The position numbers were made by a program, and so were the translations under genes. Below the pieces are notes generated by a model. That model ran no database searches. It worked only from the letters and a program-made list of their open reading frames with translations, and was not told the origin of the DNA. Source: Anaerocolumna sedimenticola (lineage in GTDB: Bacteria > Bacillota > Clostridia > Lachnospirales > Lachnospiraceae). Taken from it: a DNA stretch of 64,000 bases. The stretch is from assembly GCF_009931695.1 (NCBI RefSeq), contig NZ_CP048000.1, positions 5,040,501-5,104,500 on the forward strand, written 5' to 3'. Shown here piece after piece: positions 8,346 to 16,679 of the stretch. Numbering within the stretch: position 1 is the stretch's first letter; each line of letters opens with the position of its first letter.

Positions 8346-8499
8346 ACTTTAGATAATCCTTTCTGATTTGCAGACTATTTGTAAACCTAAATAATCTACT
8401 TAAACATCCTTATTTTATCATAGTCTCGGCTATTTGTCGTTAAGTATGCTAAATTATTTTACCAAATTATAACTTGACCTACTGTTGTCATGTTCATTT

Positions 8500-8508
8500 T
8501 GGTATAAT
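8500..8508 (+). promoter_or_regulatory. Extended -10 promoter upstream of the decayed GNAT gene
   Basis: TGGTATAAT is a perfect extended -10 (TGnTATAAT). A TTGACC hexamer exists at 8474 but is 23 bp away, too far for a normal spacer. The remaining part of 8346-8513 shows nothing else recognisable. Confidence 0.5.
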
Positions 8509-8513
8509 AATAA

Positions 8514-8760
8514 AGAGCCTACCTTTCATATCTGGCAGTAAAAGAAGAATTTCGGGGCAAAGAAATTGGAACGATACTAATAGATTATATTTCAGATTAT
8601 GCAGTTAAATCAGGAATTTCAGAGCTTTCTATTAGTGTTGAACGCAGTAACATAAAGGCGCATAAATTGTATTTTAAAAAAAGGCTTTAGCGAGATAATA
8701 CTTGAAAAGTCCAATCGTATTCTCTTGTTAAAAAGATATAAAATGGTATGCACAAGATAA
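8514..8760 (+). pseudogene. GNAT acetyltransferase fragment, truncated and frameshifted
   Basis: The sequence encodes the C-terminal half of a GNAT acetyltransferase: AYLSYLAVKEEFRGKEIGT supplies the acetyl-CoA-binding motif (usual V.pe.RgkGIG.) and SIERSN-like SVERSNIKAHKLYFKK the later helix. An A-run of seven bases at 8676-8682 shifts the frame so that KGFSEIILEKSNRILLLKRY continues one frame over; six A residues would restore it. No start codon or N-terminal half is present after the promoter. It is therefore a remnant and probably not functional. Confidence 0.7.
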
Positions 8761-8788
8761 TAATATCATGAACAGGAGAAGAATAATC

Positions 8789-9891
8789 ATGAGTGATGCT
8801 TTAAAAGATATTTATACCAGAGAATTTATACGGAATTTTGGGGACAAAGTGAAATCTGCTTATCAGGACTTTCCCTGTGAAAAATTTGTAGAATCCGTTT
8901 TACTGCCTCCATGGGGGAATTGCCGTTACGTGCCCGCATGTACAGAATCGTGGAAGTGTTGGGTACCTGTTTACCCGGTGATTATAAAGATGCTTTAAAT
9001 ATATTATTTTCTATTGAAAAGGAATGTACCGGCTTTCCTTATTTATTCTTTCCAGATTTCGTCGCTGCCTTTGGGCAAAGTGAGGAACACCTGGAACTTT
9101 CCATGGCTGCCTTAAAGCGCTTTACGAAACTTTCCTCCTCGGAATTTGCAATCAGGCCTTTTATACTGAAAGACCCTGAGTTTGCTATGAAATACATGCT
9201 GAAGTGGTCAACTGATTCCAATGAGCATGTCAGACGCCTCTCCAGCGAGGGCTGCCGCCCTCGACTTCCCTGGAGCATGGATCTTCCCATGTTCAAGGAA
9301 GAACCCAGACCCATACTTAAAATTCTGGAGAACCTAAAAGCAGATTCATCACTTTATGTACGAAAAAGTGTAGCCAATAATTTAAATGATATTGCAAAAG
9401 ATAACCCTGAGATAGTTATAACTACAGCAAAAAATTGGATAGGCAAAGATCCTGACACTGATTGGATATTACGGCAGGGCTGCCGCACGCTTGTACGAAA
9501 AGCCAATCCTGAAGCACTTGCACTCTTTGGATATGCAAAAAATGTAGAGGAGAAGCCACTGTATCAAACTGCTTCCCTCACTGTGATACCTGAGAAGCTT
9601 ACTATCGGTGATAGCTGTGAACTGACTTATTCCATGGATTTAGACTTGGATACGAATGCCCGCATACGGATAGAATACGGGATTGATTTTATTAAGTCCA
9701 ATGGGAAACCATCCCGTAAACTTTTCTTATTGACGGATAAAACCGTATCCGGTAAAGTAACCTTATCAGGCTCCCGTAAACACAGTTTTGCCAATCTCAC
9801 CACCAGGCGCCACTATCCGGGTATTCACCGGATTGTTTTATTAATCAACGGTCAGGAAGCTGCTCAGGTTTCTTTAACTCTTAAACTTTAA
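8789..9891 (+). pseudogene. AlkC-like DNA alkylation repair protein, broken by a one-base frameshift
   Basis: Two overlapping frames join into one AlkC-like protein. The first (from ATG 8789 after AGGAG) gives MSDALKDIYTREF to SVLLPPWG; the second resumes with ELPLRARMYRIVEVLG and runs to 9891. The junction lies at a G5 run (8913-8917); one more G would make the reading frame continuous at about 367 aa. Middle residues are ALK/HEAT repeats (EHVRRLSSEGCRPRLPW, YVRKSVANNLNDIAKDNPE), and the last about 100 residues resemble the C-terminal immunoglobulin-like domain that distinguishes AlkC from AlkD. AlkC excises 3-methyladenine and 1-methyladenine type lesions. It may be a true pseudogene or a sequencing error. 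Confidence 0.75.
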
Positions 9892-10108
9892 ACCGGCTAA
9901 TCTCCTGATTGTCTTTCTTTTTTGATAATTGCTCCAAGAACTTTATGAACCTCGACCTTGAAAGAATCCGTAGCTTTCAAGTAAAGCTGCAGCTTTAAGG
10001 TAAATTCCATTTAGGATAAATAATATTTTCACACTTCATCGCACAAAAAGTCACGAGATAAAAACTCGAATCCTCTATAATAAACTTATACAGAAAGGAG
10101 ATAAACCG

Positions 10109-10984
10109 ATGGATTGGATAACAGGTCTGCAAAAAGCGATAGACTATATTGAAGATAATTTAACCAATGAGCTTGATTATACTGAGATTGCAGGGAGAGC
10201 TTGTTCCTCAACTTTTCACTTTCAACGAGTATTTGGGATTCTTTGTGGTTATAGTCTTGGCGAGTATATCCGTAACAGGCGGCTCACACTTGCCGGCAGT
10301 GAGCTTGCCTCCTCCGATGTAAAAATCATAGATACAGCATTAAAATATGGTTATGATTCTCCGGAAAGCTTTGGCAGAGCATTTACTCGTTTTCATGGTA
10401 TAACACCATCCTATGCCAAAACGGAAGGTGCTAAGCTGAAATCTTTTTCACGACTTTCTGTAAAACTTATTTTAGATGGAGGTAATATTATGAATTACAG
10501 AATTGAAAAAAAAGATGCCTTTGATGTTATTATGAAAAAAAAGTATTTTCCAACCGATATTGATTTAAGTAATAAACAACTTCCCATATTTTGGGATAGT
10601 TGCCGTAAAGATGGTACAATATCTGTCCTTGGCAAGTATATAACAAAAGACAATATATTTGGAAATGCGGTTGCTGGAATATGCTTTGAAGACAGTACAA
10701 AAGATGATGAATTTCCGTATGCAATCGGAGTTGAATTTAAAGATGGAGATGTTGCAGAGGGACTGGATGTTGAAAAGATACCTGCACATACCTGGGCTAT
10801 CTTTGAATGTATCGGGGTTATACCAGTAGCAATTCAAGACCTTTTGCATAAAATATATTCCGATTTTTTTCCGACAAGCGATTATAAACCTTACGGAGGA
10901 ATCGATATACAGGTGTATCCGGATGGAAATATGCAATCACCGAAATACAAATGTGAAATCTGGATTGCAGTTAAAAAGAAATAA
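10109..10984 (+). CDS. AraC-family regulator with C-terminal GyrI-like effector domain (second copy)
   Basis: 291 aa with the same architecture as the protein at 2363-3229: N-terminal AraC DNA-binding domain (IDYIEDNLTNELDYTEIAG; ALKYGYDSPESFGRAFTRFHGITPS) and a GyrI-like domain from about 125 onward ending EIWIAVKKK. Start ATG follows AGAAAGGAGA. Unlike the first copy it has no exporter partner; it is monocistronic and convergent with asrABC. The 9892-10108 gap before it shows no other gene. Its target could be itself or a distant transporter. Ligand unknown. Confidence 0.87.
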   Translation: MDWITGLQKAIDYIEDNLTNELDYTEIAGRACSSTFHFQRVFGILCGYSLGEYIRNRRLTLAGSELASSDVKIIDTALKYGYDSPESFGRAFTRFHGITPSYAKTEGAKLKSFSRLSVKLILDGGNIMNYRIEKKDAFDVIMKKKYFPTDIDLSNKQLPIFWDSCRKDGTISVLGKYITKDNIFGNAVAGICFEDSTKDDEFPYAIGVEFKDGDVAEGLDVEKIPAHTWAIFECIGVIPVAIQDLLHKIYSDFFPTSDYKPYGGIDIQVYPDGNMQSPKYKCEIWIAVKKK

Positions 10985-11038
10985 TCAATAATTTCCTTCT
11001 GCGAATATAACTTATGGTAATATCGTCCAAATAAAAAA

Positions 11039-11084
11039 TGGACTAAGCAAAAACCATTTTTTAATGGCAGAACTGCTTAGTCCA
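11039..11084. terminator. Terminator between the AraC-GyrI gene and asrC
   Basis: Eleven-bp stem TGGACTAAGCA / TGCTTAGTCCA with an inner AACCATT / AATGG pairing. On the minus strand it is followed by TTTTTTATTT, so it ends the asrABC transcript, and it may work in both directions. Confidence 0.8.
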
Positions 11085-11124
11085 ATTATATCAGTATCAT
11101 GTATAAACTGACTTTTCCTTAATA

Positions 11125-12090
11125 TCAGGTATAATTAACCCCTTTCCAGTAGATATTGGCTGCAACTACCGCTTTGCTTGATAAGGTGACCTCTTGTAAG
11201 GCCCATTTTTTGTATTCTTCAAATCCTGTTCTGTCAACAATATAACCTATGTGTTCTTTTCTGCCCGGTGCGTCCTTATCAATGTATTTTTCCACGTAAG
11301 CATACGTATTACGGATAATTTTACGGATGCTGTCTTCATCTGCCCATTTAATAAAATCCTCTCCCAGTCTTGGATTTTTCTTACCGGTTCTTCCAAGAAG
11401 GGTAAGTCTGTAATACTTTTCATCACTTCTGGTCCATGCCCTGGTAGGACAGGCAATGACACATTCCCCGCAGCCGATACATTTCTCATGGTTCCGTTCT
11501 ACCTTGTAGTTAATCATCTGCAAAGCTCCGACCGACTTCTTCTGGCAGGCTTTTACACAAGCCTGGCAGCTGATACAGCGTTCCTTATTATACTGTGGTT
11601 CTGTCATACCCATAATTCCAAAGTCATGCATCCGGACCTTGGCGCAGTCATTTGGGCAGCCTGTTAAGGCTATTTTAAAATGCAGATCATGAGGAAATAC
11701 ATCCTTTTCTATCCTCTGCGCAAAGCCGGTGGTATCATAACAGGCGTAGGGACATACCCTGTTTCCCACACAAGCCGAGATATTTCTGGTTCCGGAGGAG
11801 GAATAACCTTTGCCTTCTTCCGGCTGGGTTATATTAAGTCCATCAATTAACGGCTGAAGTAATTCATTGACTTTCGGCATATCCTCAAAACGTATGCCCG
11901 GAATTTCAAAACCCTGCCTAACCGTAATATGGACGGTTCCATTACCGTATTCCTGCGCTATCTTCTGAATCACAGCCAGATATTCTGCTTCCATATGCCC
12001 ACCGGGTACTCTGACTCTGGAGGCTGTAATTCCTCTTTCCTTTGTTACCCGGAAAGCATTTTTCTTCAAACTTTTTGTATTAATATCCAT
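11125..12090 (-). CDS. asrC: Anaerobic sulfite reductase subunit C (siroheme subunit)
   Basis: 321 aa. AsrC carries the siroheme-[4Fe-4S] catalytic centre that reduces sulfite to sulfide. Cysteines in CVGNRVCPYAC (near 105) and GCPNDCAK (near 148) match the siroheme-cluster pattern, and two ferredoxin-like motifs, CISCQACVKAC and CIGCGECVIAC, lie at about 172-210. Starts at an ATG with GGGAGG just upstream, 39 bp after asrB ends. Last gene of the asrABC operon. Dissimilatory DsrA/B is ruled out by length and neighbours. Confidence 0.95.
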   Translation of the reverse strand: MDINTKSLKKNAFRVTKERGITASRVRVPGGHMEAEYLAVIQKIAQEYGNGTVHITVRQGFEIPGIRFEDMPKVNELLQPLIDGLNITQPEEGKGYSSSGTRNISACVGNRVCPYACYDTTGFAQRIEKDVFPHDLHFKIALTGCPNDCAKVRMHDFGIMGMTEPQYNKERCISCQACVKACQKKSVGALQMINYKVERNHEKCIGCGECVIACPTRAWTRSDEKYYRLTLLGRTGKKNPRLGEDFIKWADEDSIRKIIRNTYAYVEKYIDKDAPGRKEHIGYIVDRTGFEEYKKWALQEVTLSSKAVVAANIYWKGVNYT

Positions 12091-12129
12091 TTAAACCTCC
12101 CATCTGTGCGTCAAACACACATCCTAATC

Positions 12130-12924
12130 CTAATCAATTAAATCCTTGCCCTTAGTATACCGGAATACGGGACCATCCAGGCAGACGTAGGTATCATCTA
12201 TTTTACAATGACCGCATTTTCCGATTCCGCAGCACATTTTCCTTTCATGGGAAATCCAAAGGTTTTCTTCCAAAAAGCCTTCCTTTAGCAGACCGCTTAC
12301 AGAGAAACGCATCATAGCCGGTGGGCCTACTACGATAGCAGCTGCATTTGCCTTGTCTAAAATCTCAAGCTGCGGAATATACTGGGTTACCAACCCCACC
12401 TGACAGGTTGTATCATCTTCCGCACTATCGACAGTTAGAATAACTTTCATATTTTGCTTCCATTTAGAAAAATCCTCTAAAAATAATATCTGTCCGGGAT
12501 TTTTAAAGCCGGCAACCACTTGAAGGGATTTCAGTTCCCCTATATGGTTATTAAAATATTCTATCACACCCCGAACCGGTGAGACACCGGTGCCTCCGGC
12601 GATTATTACAAGTTCTTTTCCTTTGTAATCCTCTACCTGAAAACCATTGCCGTAGGGACCTCTTAAGAATATTTTATCTCCCTGATACCGCTCAAAAATC
12701 TCATTGGTTACCTTACCCACTTTACGGATGGTAAGTTCCACATAGTCCTTCCCAATACCGCTGACGGAGATGGGGGCTTCACCAAATTTGGGGATAGAGA
12801 CCTCAAAAAATTGTCCCGGTTTTACCTCTCCTTTAAATGCTAAACGGAAAGTATACTCTATGTCCGTATGTTTTTTCACTTCAAGTATTTCTGATAAAAA
12901 AGGAGTGTACTCATTTACCGCCAT
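12130..12924 (-). CDS. asrB: Anaerobic sulfite reductase subunit B (NAD(P)H-FAD electron-transfer subunit)
   Basis: 264 aa of the ferredoxin-reductase/PyrK type. An FAD-binding barrel occupies 1-100 (RGPYGNGFQV), a nucleotide-binding domain with IIAGGTGVSPVRGVIEYF near 107-125, and a C-terminal cysteine cluster CCGIGKCGHC near 231-240 for an iron-sulfur centre. It passes electrons from NAD(P)H to AsrA/AsrC. Its start (after GGAGGAGGT) overlaps the end of asrA by 14 bp, indicating translational coupling. Confidence 0.94.
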   Translation of the reverse strand: MAVNEYTPFLSEILEVKKHTDIEYTFRLAFKGEVKPGQFFEVSIPKFGEAPISVSGIGKDYVELTIRKVGKVTNEIFERYQGDKIFLRGPYGNGFQVEDYKGKELVIIAGGTGVSPVRGVIEYFNNHIGELKSLQVVAGFKNPGQILFLEDFSKWKQNMKVILTVDSAEDDTTCQVGLVTQYIPQLEILDKANAAAIVVGPPAMMRFSVSGLLKEGFLEENLWISHERKMCCGIGKCGHCKIDDTYVCLDGPVFRYTKGKDLID

Positions 12925-13936
12925 TGCTGTTTACCTCCTCCATAGCCTCTTCTAATTTATTAATGCAATTGGAAAATGATATATATTCCGGACAGACATC
13001 ATCGCATCGGCCGCAGCCTACACACATATGATAACCGTTTCTCTTTTTAAAGTCATAAATCTTATGAAGCACCCGAAAGCGCATCCGTTCGCTGCTTTTA
13101 TTACGGTAAGAACCACCTCCGGCAACTTCTGTAAAGCCGTCCACCATACAGGAAGCATGAACTCTTCGCCTCTCACCTACCTTACCGTTATCCGTATAAA
13201 AAATGTCCTGCATGGAAAAACAGGTACAGGTAGGACAGACAAAATTACATCTGCCGCAGTTAATACACCGGCTGTTGTATTCCTCCCACATAGTGGATTT
13301 GATAATATCCAGTGACAGATTTTCAGGTATTTTTACCTGGATTTCATTCTCCTTAACAAAAGGAATCCTTACCTTTTTTTCTTCACCGGCCAGCTCTTTC
13401 AATACCGGATTTAATTCCTCCCACCGGCTGTCAACATGGAAGCTTTCTTCTTTAAAAGACAGGGCTAAATCAAAGCTTTCCGGTATATTGGTTCCCATAC
13501 TTACACAAAAACAATTATCATAGGAATGTTCGCAGCCAATCACTACAAATTTTACGTTTTCCCTTAAACGCTTGTAGTAATAATCTTCAAAACCATTTTC
13601 CAAATATATCTGGTCGAGACGTTTTACCCCATGAAGATCACAACTTCTTAAGAATATCACCGCACCTTTTTTCCGCTCTGGCTTTGCCTCTTTTACTTCC
13701 TCTTCCGTGAAATAGAATAATGTCTGGCTTAATGGCAGTAATACCTCCTTAAAACTGTAATCCGACTTTCTTTGAAATTCAACTTCTGCTACGGTATCAA
13801 CTGCTTCATAGCGGATACAATCCGTATCAGAGTACATCCCCTCCCCCTTCTTTCTTTTGGGGGCATAAATGACATAATCCTTTTTCCAGATATCAAAAAC
13901 CTTTTGCATACTGTTTTCATTTAAAATATATCCCAT
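12911..13936 (-). CDS. asrA: Anaerobic sulfite reductase subunit A ([4Fe-4S] subunit)
   Basis: 341 aa from the ATG at 13936 (MGYILNENSM), chosen because GGGAAAGG lies directly upstream; a longer in-frame reading runs into the preceding terminator. Two ferredoxin-type clusters are visible: CINCGRCNFVCPTCTC near 255 and CVGCGRCDDVC near 310. AsrA shuttles electrons between AsrB and AsrC. First gene of asrABC. Just upstream (13957-13980) is a weak dyad TTGTTAA...TTACAA that could bind the adjacent Crp-type regulator, but the symmetry is poor. Confidence 0.93.
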   Translation of the reverse strand: MGYILNENSMQKVFDIWKKDYVIYAPKRKKGEGMYSDTDCIRYEAVDTVAEVEFQRKSDYSFKEVLLPLSQTLFYFTEEEVKEAKPERKKGAVIFLRSCDLHGVKRLDQIYLENGFEDYYYKRLRENVKFVVIGCEHSYDNCFCVSMGTNIPESFDLALSFKEESFHVDSRWEELNPVLKELAGEEKKVRIPFVKENEIQVKIPENLSLDIIKSTMWEEYNSRCINCGRCNFVCPTCTCFSMQDIFYTDNGKVGERRRVHASCMVDGFTEVAGGGSYRNKSSERMRFRVLHKIYDFKKRNGYHMCVGCGRCDDVCPEYISFSNCINKLEEAMEEVNSNGGK

Positions 13937-13985
13937 ATGGCACCTTTCCCTTTCTATTGTTAAATCTATCACAGTTACAAAAAGA

Positions 13986-14010
13986 AAACCGTGAGATATC
14001 TCACGGTTTT
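13986..14010 (-). terminator. Terminator overlapping the end of the Crp-type gene
   Basis: A near-perfect palindrome AAAACCGTGAGATATCTCAC... spans the stop codon of the regulator and is followed on the minus strand by TTTCTTTTT. It separates the regulator from asrA. Confidence 0.75.
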
Positions 14011-14693
14011 TTAAAAAATTCATTTAATTTTTGTTGGTCCGGAATTATAAATTTATTCTTCTGAATAATCAGCAACTGCATATCCACAAGCTTTTTGGCT
14101 TGTCTGGATACGGTTTCCCGTTTTGATCCTAACATTTCAGCCAGAAAAGTAATTGTTAAATTCAAGTCAATACAAATTCCATCTTCCTGTTTTATTCCAT
14201 AGTCTTTGGATAACTTATATAACTTTGCAGCCAGCCGTTTTTCACCATTTAAATCATTGGTGGTATTCTTTAACTGTCTGTAAAGCCTCCTGATTTTTAA
14301 TGCCATGGAATCAAGTACCGCTTTCGTTAATCCACTGTCATTCTCCATCACATGCCAAAGTCTTGATACGGGCATAACCAGGACAATAGAATCCTCCAGC
14401 ATTTCACAATTGATGGATGCCGGGAGGTCCTGAAACATAACTTCATTGAGCATGTTTCCTTCTCCATAGACAAATATGACTTTCTTTTCACCCAGACTGT
14501 TTAATTTATAAAGCGATGCCCTCCCTTTAATTAAGATATAAATACTTTTTACCTCTTCTTTATCCAGAAACAGGTGTTGTCCTTTTTCTATCTTTAACAG
14601 GGAGGAAAATCCGGTAATTTCCGTAAGACTAGGTGCCGAAGCCGTCTTAAAAATCTCTGCTGTCACAACAGCGTCTTTTAAGGATATCAACAT
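14001..14693 (-). CDS. Crp/Fnr-family transcriptional regulator
   Basis: 230 aa. Residues about 25-145 form a cyclic-nucleotide-binding fold (IEKGQHLFLDKEEVKSIYIL, VIFVYGEGNMLNEVMFQD) and 150-220 a winged helix with the recognition helix AEMLGSKRETVSRQAKKL. The Fnr N-terminal cysteine cluster is absent, so it is not a direct oxygen sensor of the [4Fe-4S] type. ATG follows AAAGGAG closely. Placed immediately upstream of asrABC on the same strand, it is the obvious candidate regulator of sulfite reduction; effector unknown. Confidence 0.87.
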   Translation of the reverse strand: MLISLKDAVVTAEIFKTASAPSLTEITGFSSLLKIEKGQHLFLDKEEVKSIYILIKGRASLYKLNSLGEKKVIFVYGEGNMLNEVMFQDLPASINCEMLEDSIVLVMPVSRLWHVMENDSGLTKAVLDSMALKIRRLYRQLKNTTNDLNGEKRLAAKLYKLSKDYGIKQEDGICIDLNLTITFLAEMLGSKRETVSRQAKKLVDMQLLIIQKNKFIIPDQQKLNEFFKKP

Positions 14694-14839
14694 TTCTCCT
14701 TTCTGACAAACTCTCCTATTCTTATAGAACTCATTATAAACAAAATACTAAGGTTTGAAAAGCCGCAACCATATATTTTTAAAATAGATTGAACTATATT
14801 AAACTTGATTTAATTTTAACCTCTTTTCTTCTGATATAG

Positions 14840-15052
14840 CTAAATAATATCCGTTATTTTATATCCGTTATTTTGCAGATGATTATTAAGTTCCGGTACA
14901 GATGTCTGTTCGTCAAAATTTATATCAACATAATTCTGCCCTTTACTTAGGAATACATCATGTACTCCAACAACACCCTCTAATTGGTTTCTCACTTTGT
15001 CCTGTGTCTCATTTTCCTCTAACCCATCAATGTTAAATCTTATGCTCTGCAT
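14840..15052 (-). CDS. HMA-like ferredoxin-fold small protein lacking the CxxC metal site
   Basis: 70 aa. The pattern of predicted strands and helices (QSIRFNIDGL, NETQDKVRNQLEGV, VGVHDVFLSKGQNYVDINFD, VPELNNHLQNNGYKI) fits the beta-alpha-beta-beta-alpha-beta heavy-metal-associated fold of CopZ-like proteins. The metal loop, normally GMTCxxC, is replaced by GLEENET, so it should not bind copper in the usual way. Start ATG follows GTGAGGA. Monocistronic. It may be a degenerate chaperone or bind another partner; function not assigned. Confidence 0.65.
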   Translation of the reverse strand: MQSIRFNIDGLEENETQDKVRNQLEGVVGVHDVFLSKGQNYVDINFDEQTSVPELNNHLQNNGYKITDII

Positions 15053-15151
15053 GTGTTAAATCCTCACTTTTTCTATACTAATAGTAATTTTTATTATTAT
15101 CTGCCGATGATTATTTTTTATACAAATTTATACTGCAAGATAATTTTGTGT

Positions 15152-16180
15152 CTAATCTGTTGAACCATAAAGCTGCCCACAGGCAGCACCGATATCTGAA
15201 CCAAATTGATTTCGGATCGTAATATTTACACCCTTAGCTTTTAATATCCTGGCAAAATTTATCACGCTTTTTCGTTCCGATTTATAGTATCTGTCAAATG
15301 TTTTATCCGTAGAATTGTAAGGTATCAGATCAACATGATAGAGATGCTCCCAATAACCCCGTCCCCGCAACAGCTCTGCAACTGCTTTTGCATGTTCCGA
15401 TGTATCATTTATTCCCCGAAGCAGTATATAAGCTATATATACCTTCCGCCCGGTTTGTTTTAAATGATTGTCCAATCCTTTCATTACCTCATAAAGCGGA
15501 TATTGCTTATTCACATGCATCAATTCGCTTCTCTGGAAGTCAAAAGGGGAATGCAGTGAGAATGTTAAATTAACTTGAGGGAAATCCCGTGTTATTTTTT
15601 GTATTCCAGGCAGTACACCTATTGTAGATATGGTTATTCTACGCTGACTTAAACCAAAAAGACCTGGTTCAGTTAATATGGAGAGCGCATCAAATACATT
15701 GGGGTTTGCAAGCGCTTCCCCCATTCCCATAAAAGATACACTATCCAGATTATGCCCATTGAGATGAAAGTACAATAGCTGATCGGTTATTTCGTCAACG
15801 GTAAGATTTCTCTTTAAACCAATCGTACCTGTTGCGCAAAAGCTGCAGCCAAATCCGCAGCCGCATTGTGAAGAAATACAAAATGATTCCCAGCCACGTT
15901 TATATTTTAAATGAACAGTTTCTATATGTTTTTCATCGGATATGGAAAATAGCACCTTTTCGGCTTGATCTGATATATGTTTGAGTACCGGTTTTATATT
16001 AACTATACTATTTCCCAGCTCGTTAACTAATGTTTTCCGTAATACCACAGGCAGGCTGGTCATCCGTTCAAATTCCCCAATTCGTTTCTTAAATATTGCA
16101 TCAGCAATTTGCTTATATCTGTAATCTGGCTGTTTCAAATGATCTAATATTAGTTGAATTTTATTATATTTTGAATTCAT
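15152..16180 (-). CDS. cfr-like: Cfr-family 23S rRNA (adenine-2503-C8)-methyltransferase, radical SAM
   Basis: 342 aa. Methylates C8 of A2503 in 23S rRNA, which blocks phenicols, lincosamides, oxazolidinones, pleuromutilins and streptogramin A. The radical-SAM cluster motif is C108-x3-C112-x2-C115, the SAM motif is FMGMGEALAN, and the C-terminal catalytic cysteine is C334 (GAACGQLYG). Several segments match the Cfr pattern rather than housekeeping RlmN: GWESFCISSQCGC, LKRNLTVDEITDQLLYFHL, STIGVLPGIQKIT and RKVYIAYILL. Start at the ATG 16180 after AAAGGAG; a longer in-frame reading would begin inside the leader terminator. Activity has to be inferred, and the degree of identity to known Cfr alleles was not computed. 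Confidence 0.85.
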   Translation of the reverse strand: MNSKYNKIQLILDHLKQPDYRYKQIADAIFKKRIGEFERMTSLPVVLRKTLVNELGNSIVNIKPVLKHISDQAEKVLFSISDEKHIETVHLKYKRGWESFCISSQCGCGFGCSFCATGTIGLKRNLTVDEITDQLLYFHLNGHNLDSVSFMGMGEALANPNVFDALSILTEPGLFGLSQRRITISTIGVLPGIQKITRDFPQVNLTFSLHSPFDFQRSELMHVNKQYPLYEVMKGLDNHLKQTGRKVYIAYILLRGINDTSEHAKAVAELLRGRGYWEHLYHVDLIPYNSTDKTFDRYYKSERKSVINFARILKAKGVNITIRNQFGSDIGAACGQLYGSTD

Positions 16181-16202
16181 TATTTTCTCCTTTATAACAC
16201 GC

Positions 16203-16245
16203 AAAAAAAACGCAAAAGCGTCCATAAAATCGGCACTTTGCGTTT
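16203..16245 (-). terminator. Attenuator-like terminator in the cfr-like leader
   Basis: On the minus strand AAACGCAAA pairs with TTTGCGTTT and is followed by eight T. It ends only 23 bases before the cfr-like start codon and downstream of the promoter, so full-length transcription requires read-through or antitermination. Confidence 0.7.
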
Positions 16246-16419
16246 CACTTTACCCAAGCTATATTAGAAAACATGAAATATCAATAGAATTTTAAGCAAC
16301 CTAAGAAAAACAACCAAAACGAATTGAAGTGAATCCGAAGGTCTAAATTATTGCAAGTTTACATGTATAGTCTCATTTTACTTTCTTCAAAGACTGATAA
16401 ATGTCTTCTGGAAAGTTGA

Positions 16420-16539
16420 TTATATAAGCTTTAATTTTAATATAGAAGGGTTCAGGTCCGATAGCTGGATAATTGCATAAACCTTGTTAACTATCACATT
16501 AAATAACAGGTTCGCATTATCATGTACAATTGCTATCAT
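16420..16539 (-). CDS. Putative 39-aa leader peptide of the cfr-like gene
   Basis: A short ORF begins MIAIVHDNANLLF and ends ILKLKLI, preceded by GGAAGGTGAAAGTG, a good ribosome binding site with normal spacing. It lies about 40 nt after the predicted transcription start and 175 nt before the leader terminator. Leader peptides in this position control many ribosome-targeting resistance genes by drug-induced stalling. No stalling motif is recognised, and no similarity to a known leader is claimed. Confidence 0.5.
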   Translation of the reverse strand: MIAIVHDNANLLFNVIVNKVYAIIQLSDLNPSILKLKLI

Positions 16540-16587
16540 CACTTTCACCTTCCTAACATAATATAATAAATTTAAAAATTCCATTGA

Positions 16588-16616
16588 ATTATAACAATAA
16601 TAATTTATATTGTCAA
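16588..16616 (-). promoter_or_regulatory. Perfect sigma-A promoter of the cfr-like leader
   Basis: TTGACA (16616-16611) and TATAAT (16593-16588) on the minus strand with exactly 17 bp between. Predicted start is near 16581, giving a leader of about 400 nt before the methyltransferase. Confidence 0.85.
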
Positions 16617-16620
16617 CATA

Positions 16621-16658
16621 AAGGATCCCTCCAAACTGGTTCGTCTGAAGGGATCCTT
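16621..16658 (-). terminator. Terminator hairpin after the MerR-TipAS gene
   Basis: Perfect 10-bp stem AAGGATCCCT / AGGGATCCTT around an 18-base loop, just after the regulator stop and just before the -35 of the cfr-like promoter. The T-run is short. Confidence 0.65.
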
Positions 16659-16679
16659 AAAAAAGTTTTTAATGATTGT

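Noticed and set aside
8474..8508. TTGACC/TATAAT promoter pair
   Set aside because: Spacer of 23 bp is too long; only the extended -10 is kept.
11251..11667. 138-residue plus-strand ORF inside asrC
   Set aside because: Antisense shadow of the well-supported asrC gene.
13957..13980. Fnr/Crp box upstream of asrA
   Set aside because: Only the outer four or five bases are symmetrical; too weak to annotate as a site.
15152..16180. Housekeeping RlmN methyltransferase
   Set aside because: N-terminal and core segments follow the Cfr pattern, and a resistance-type leader precedes the gene.
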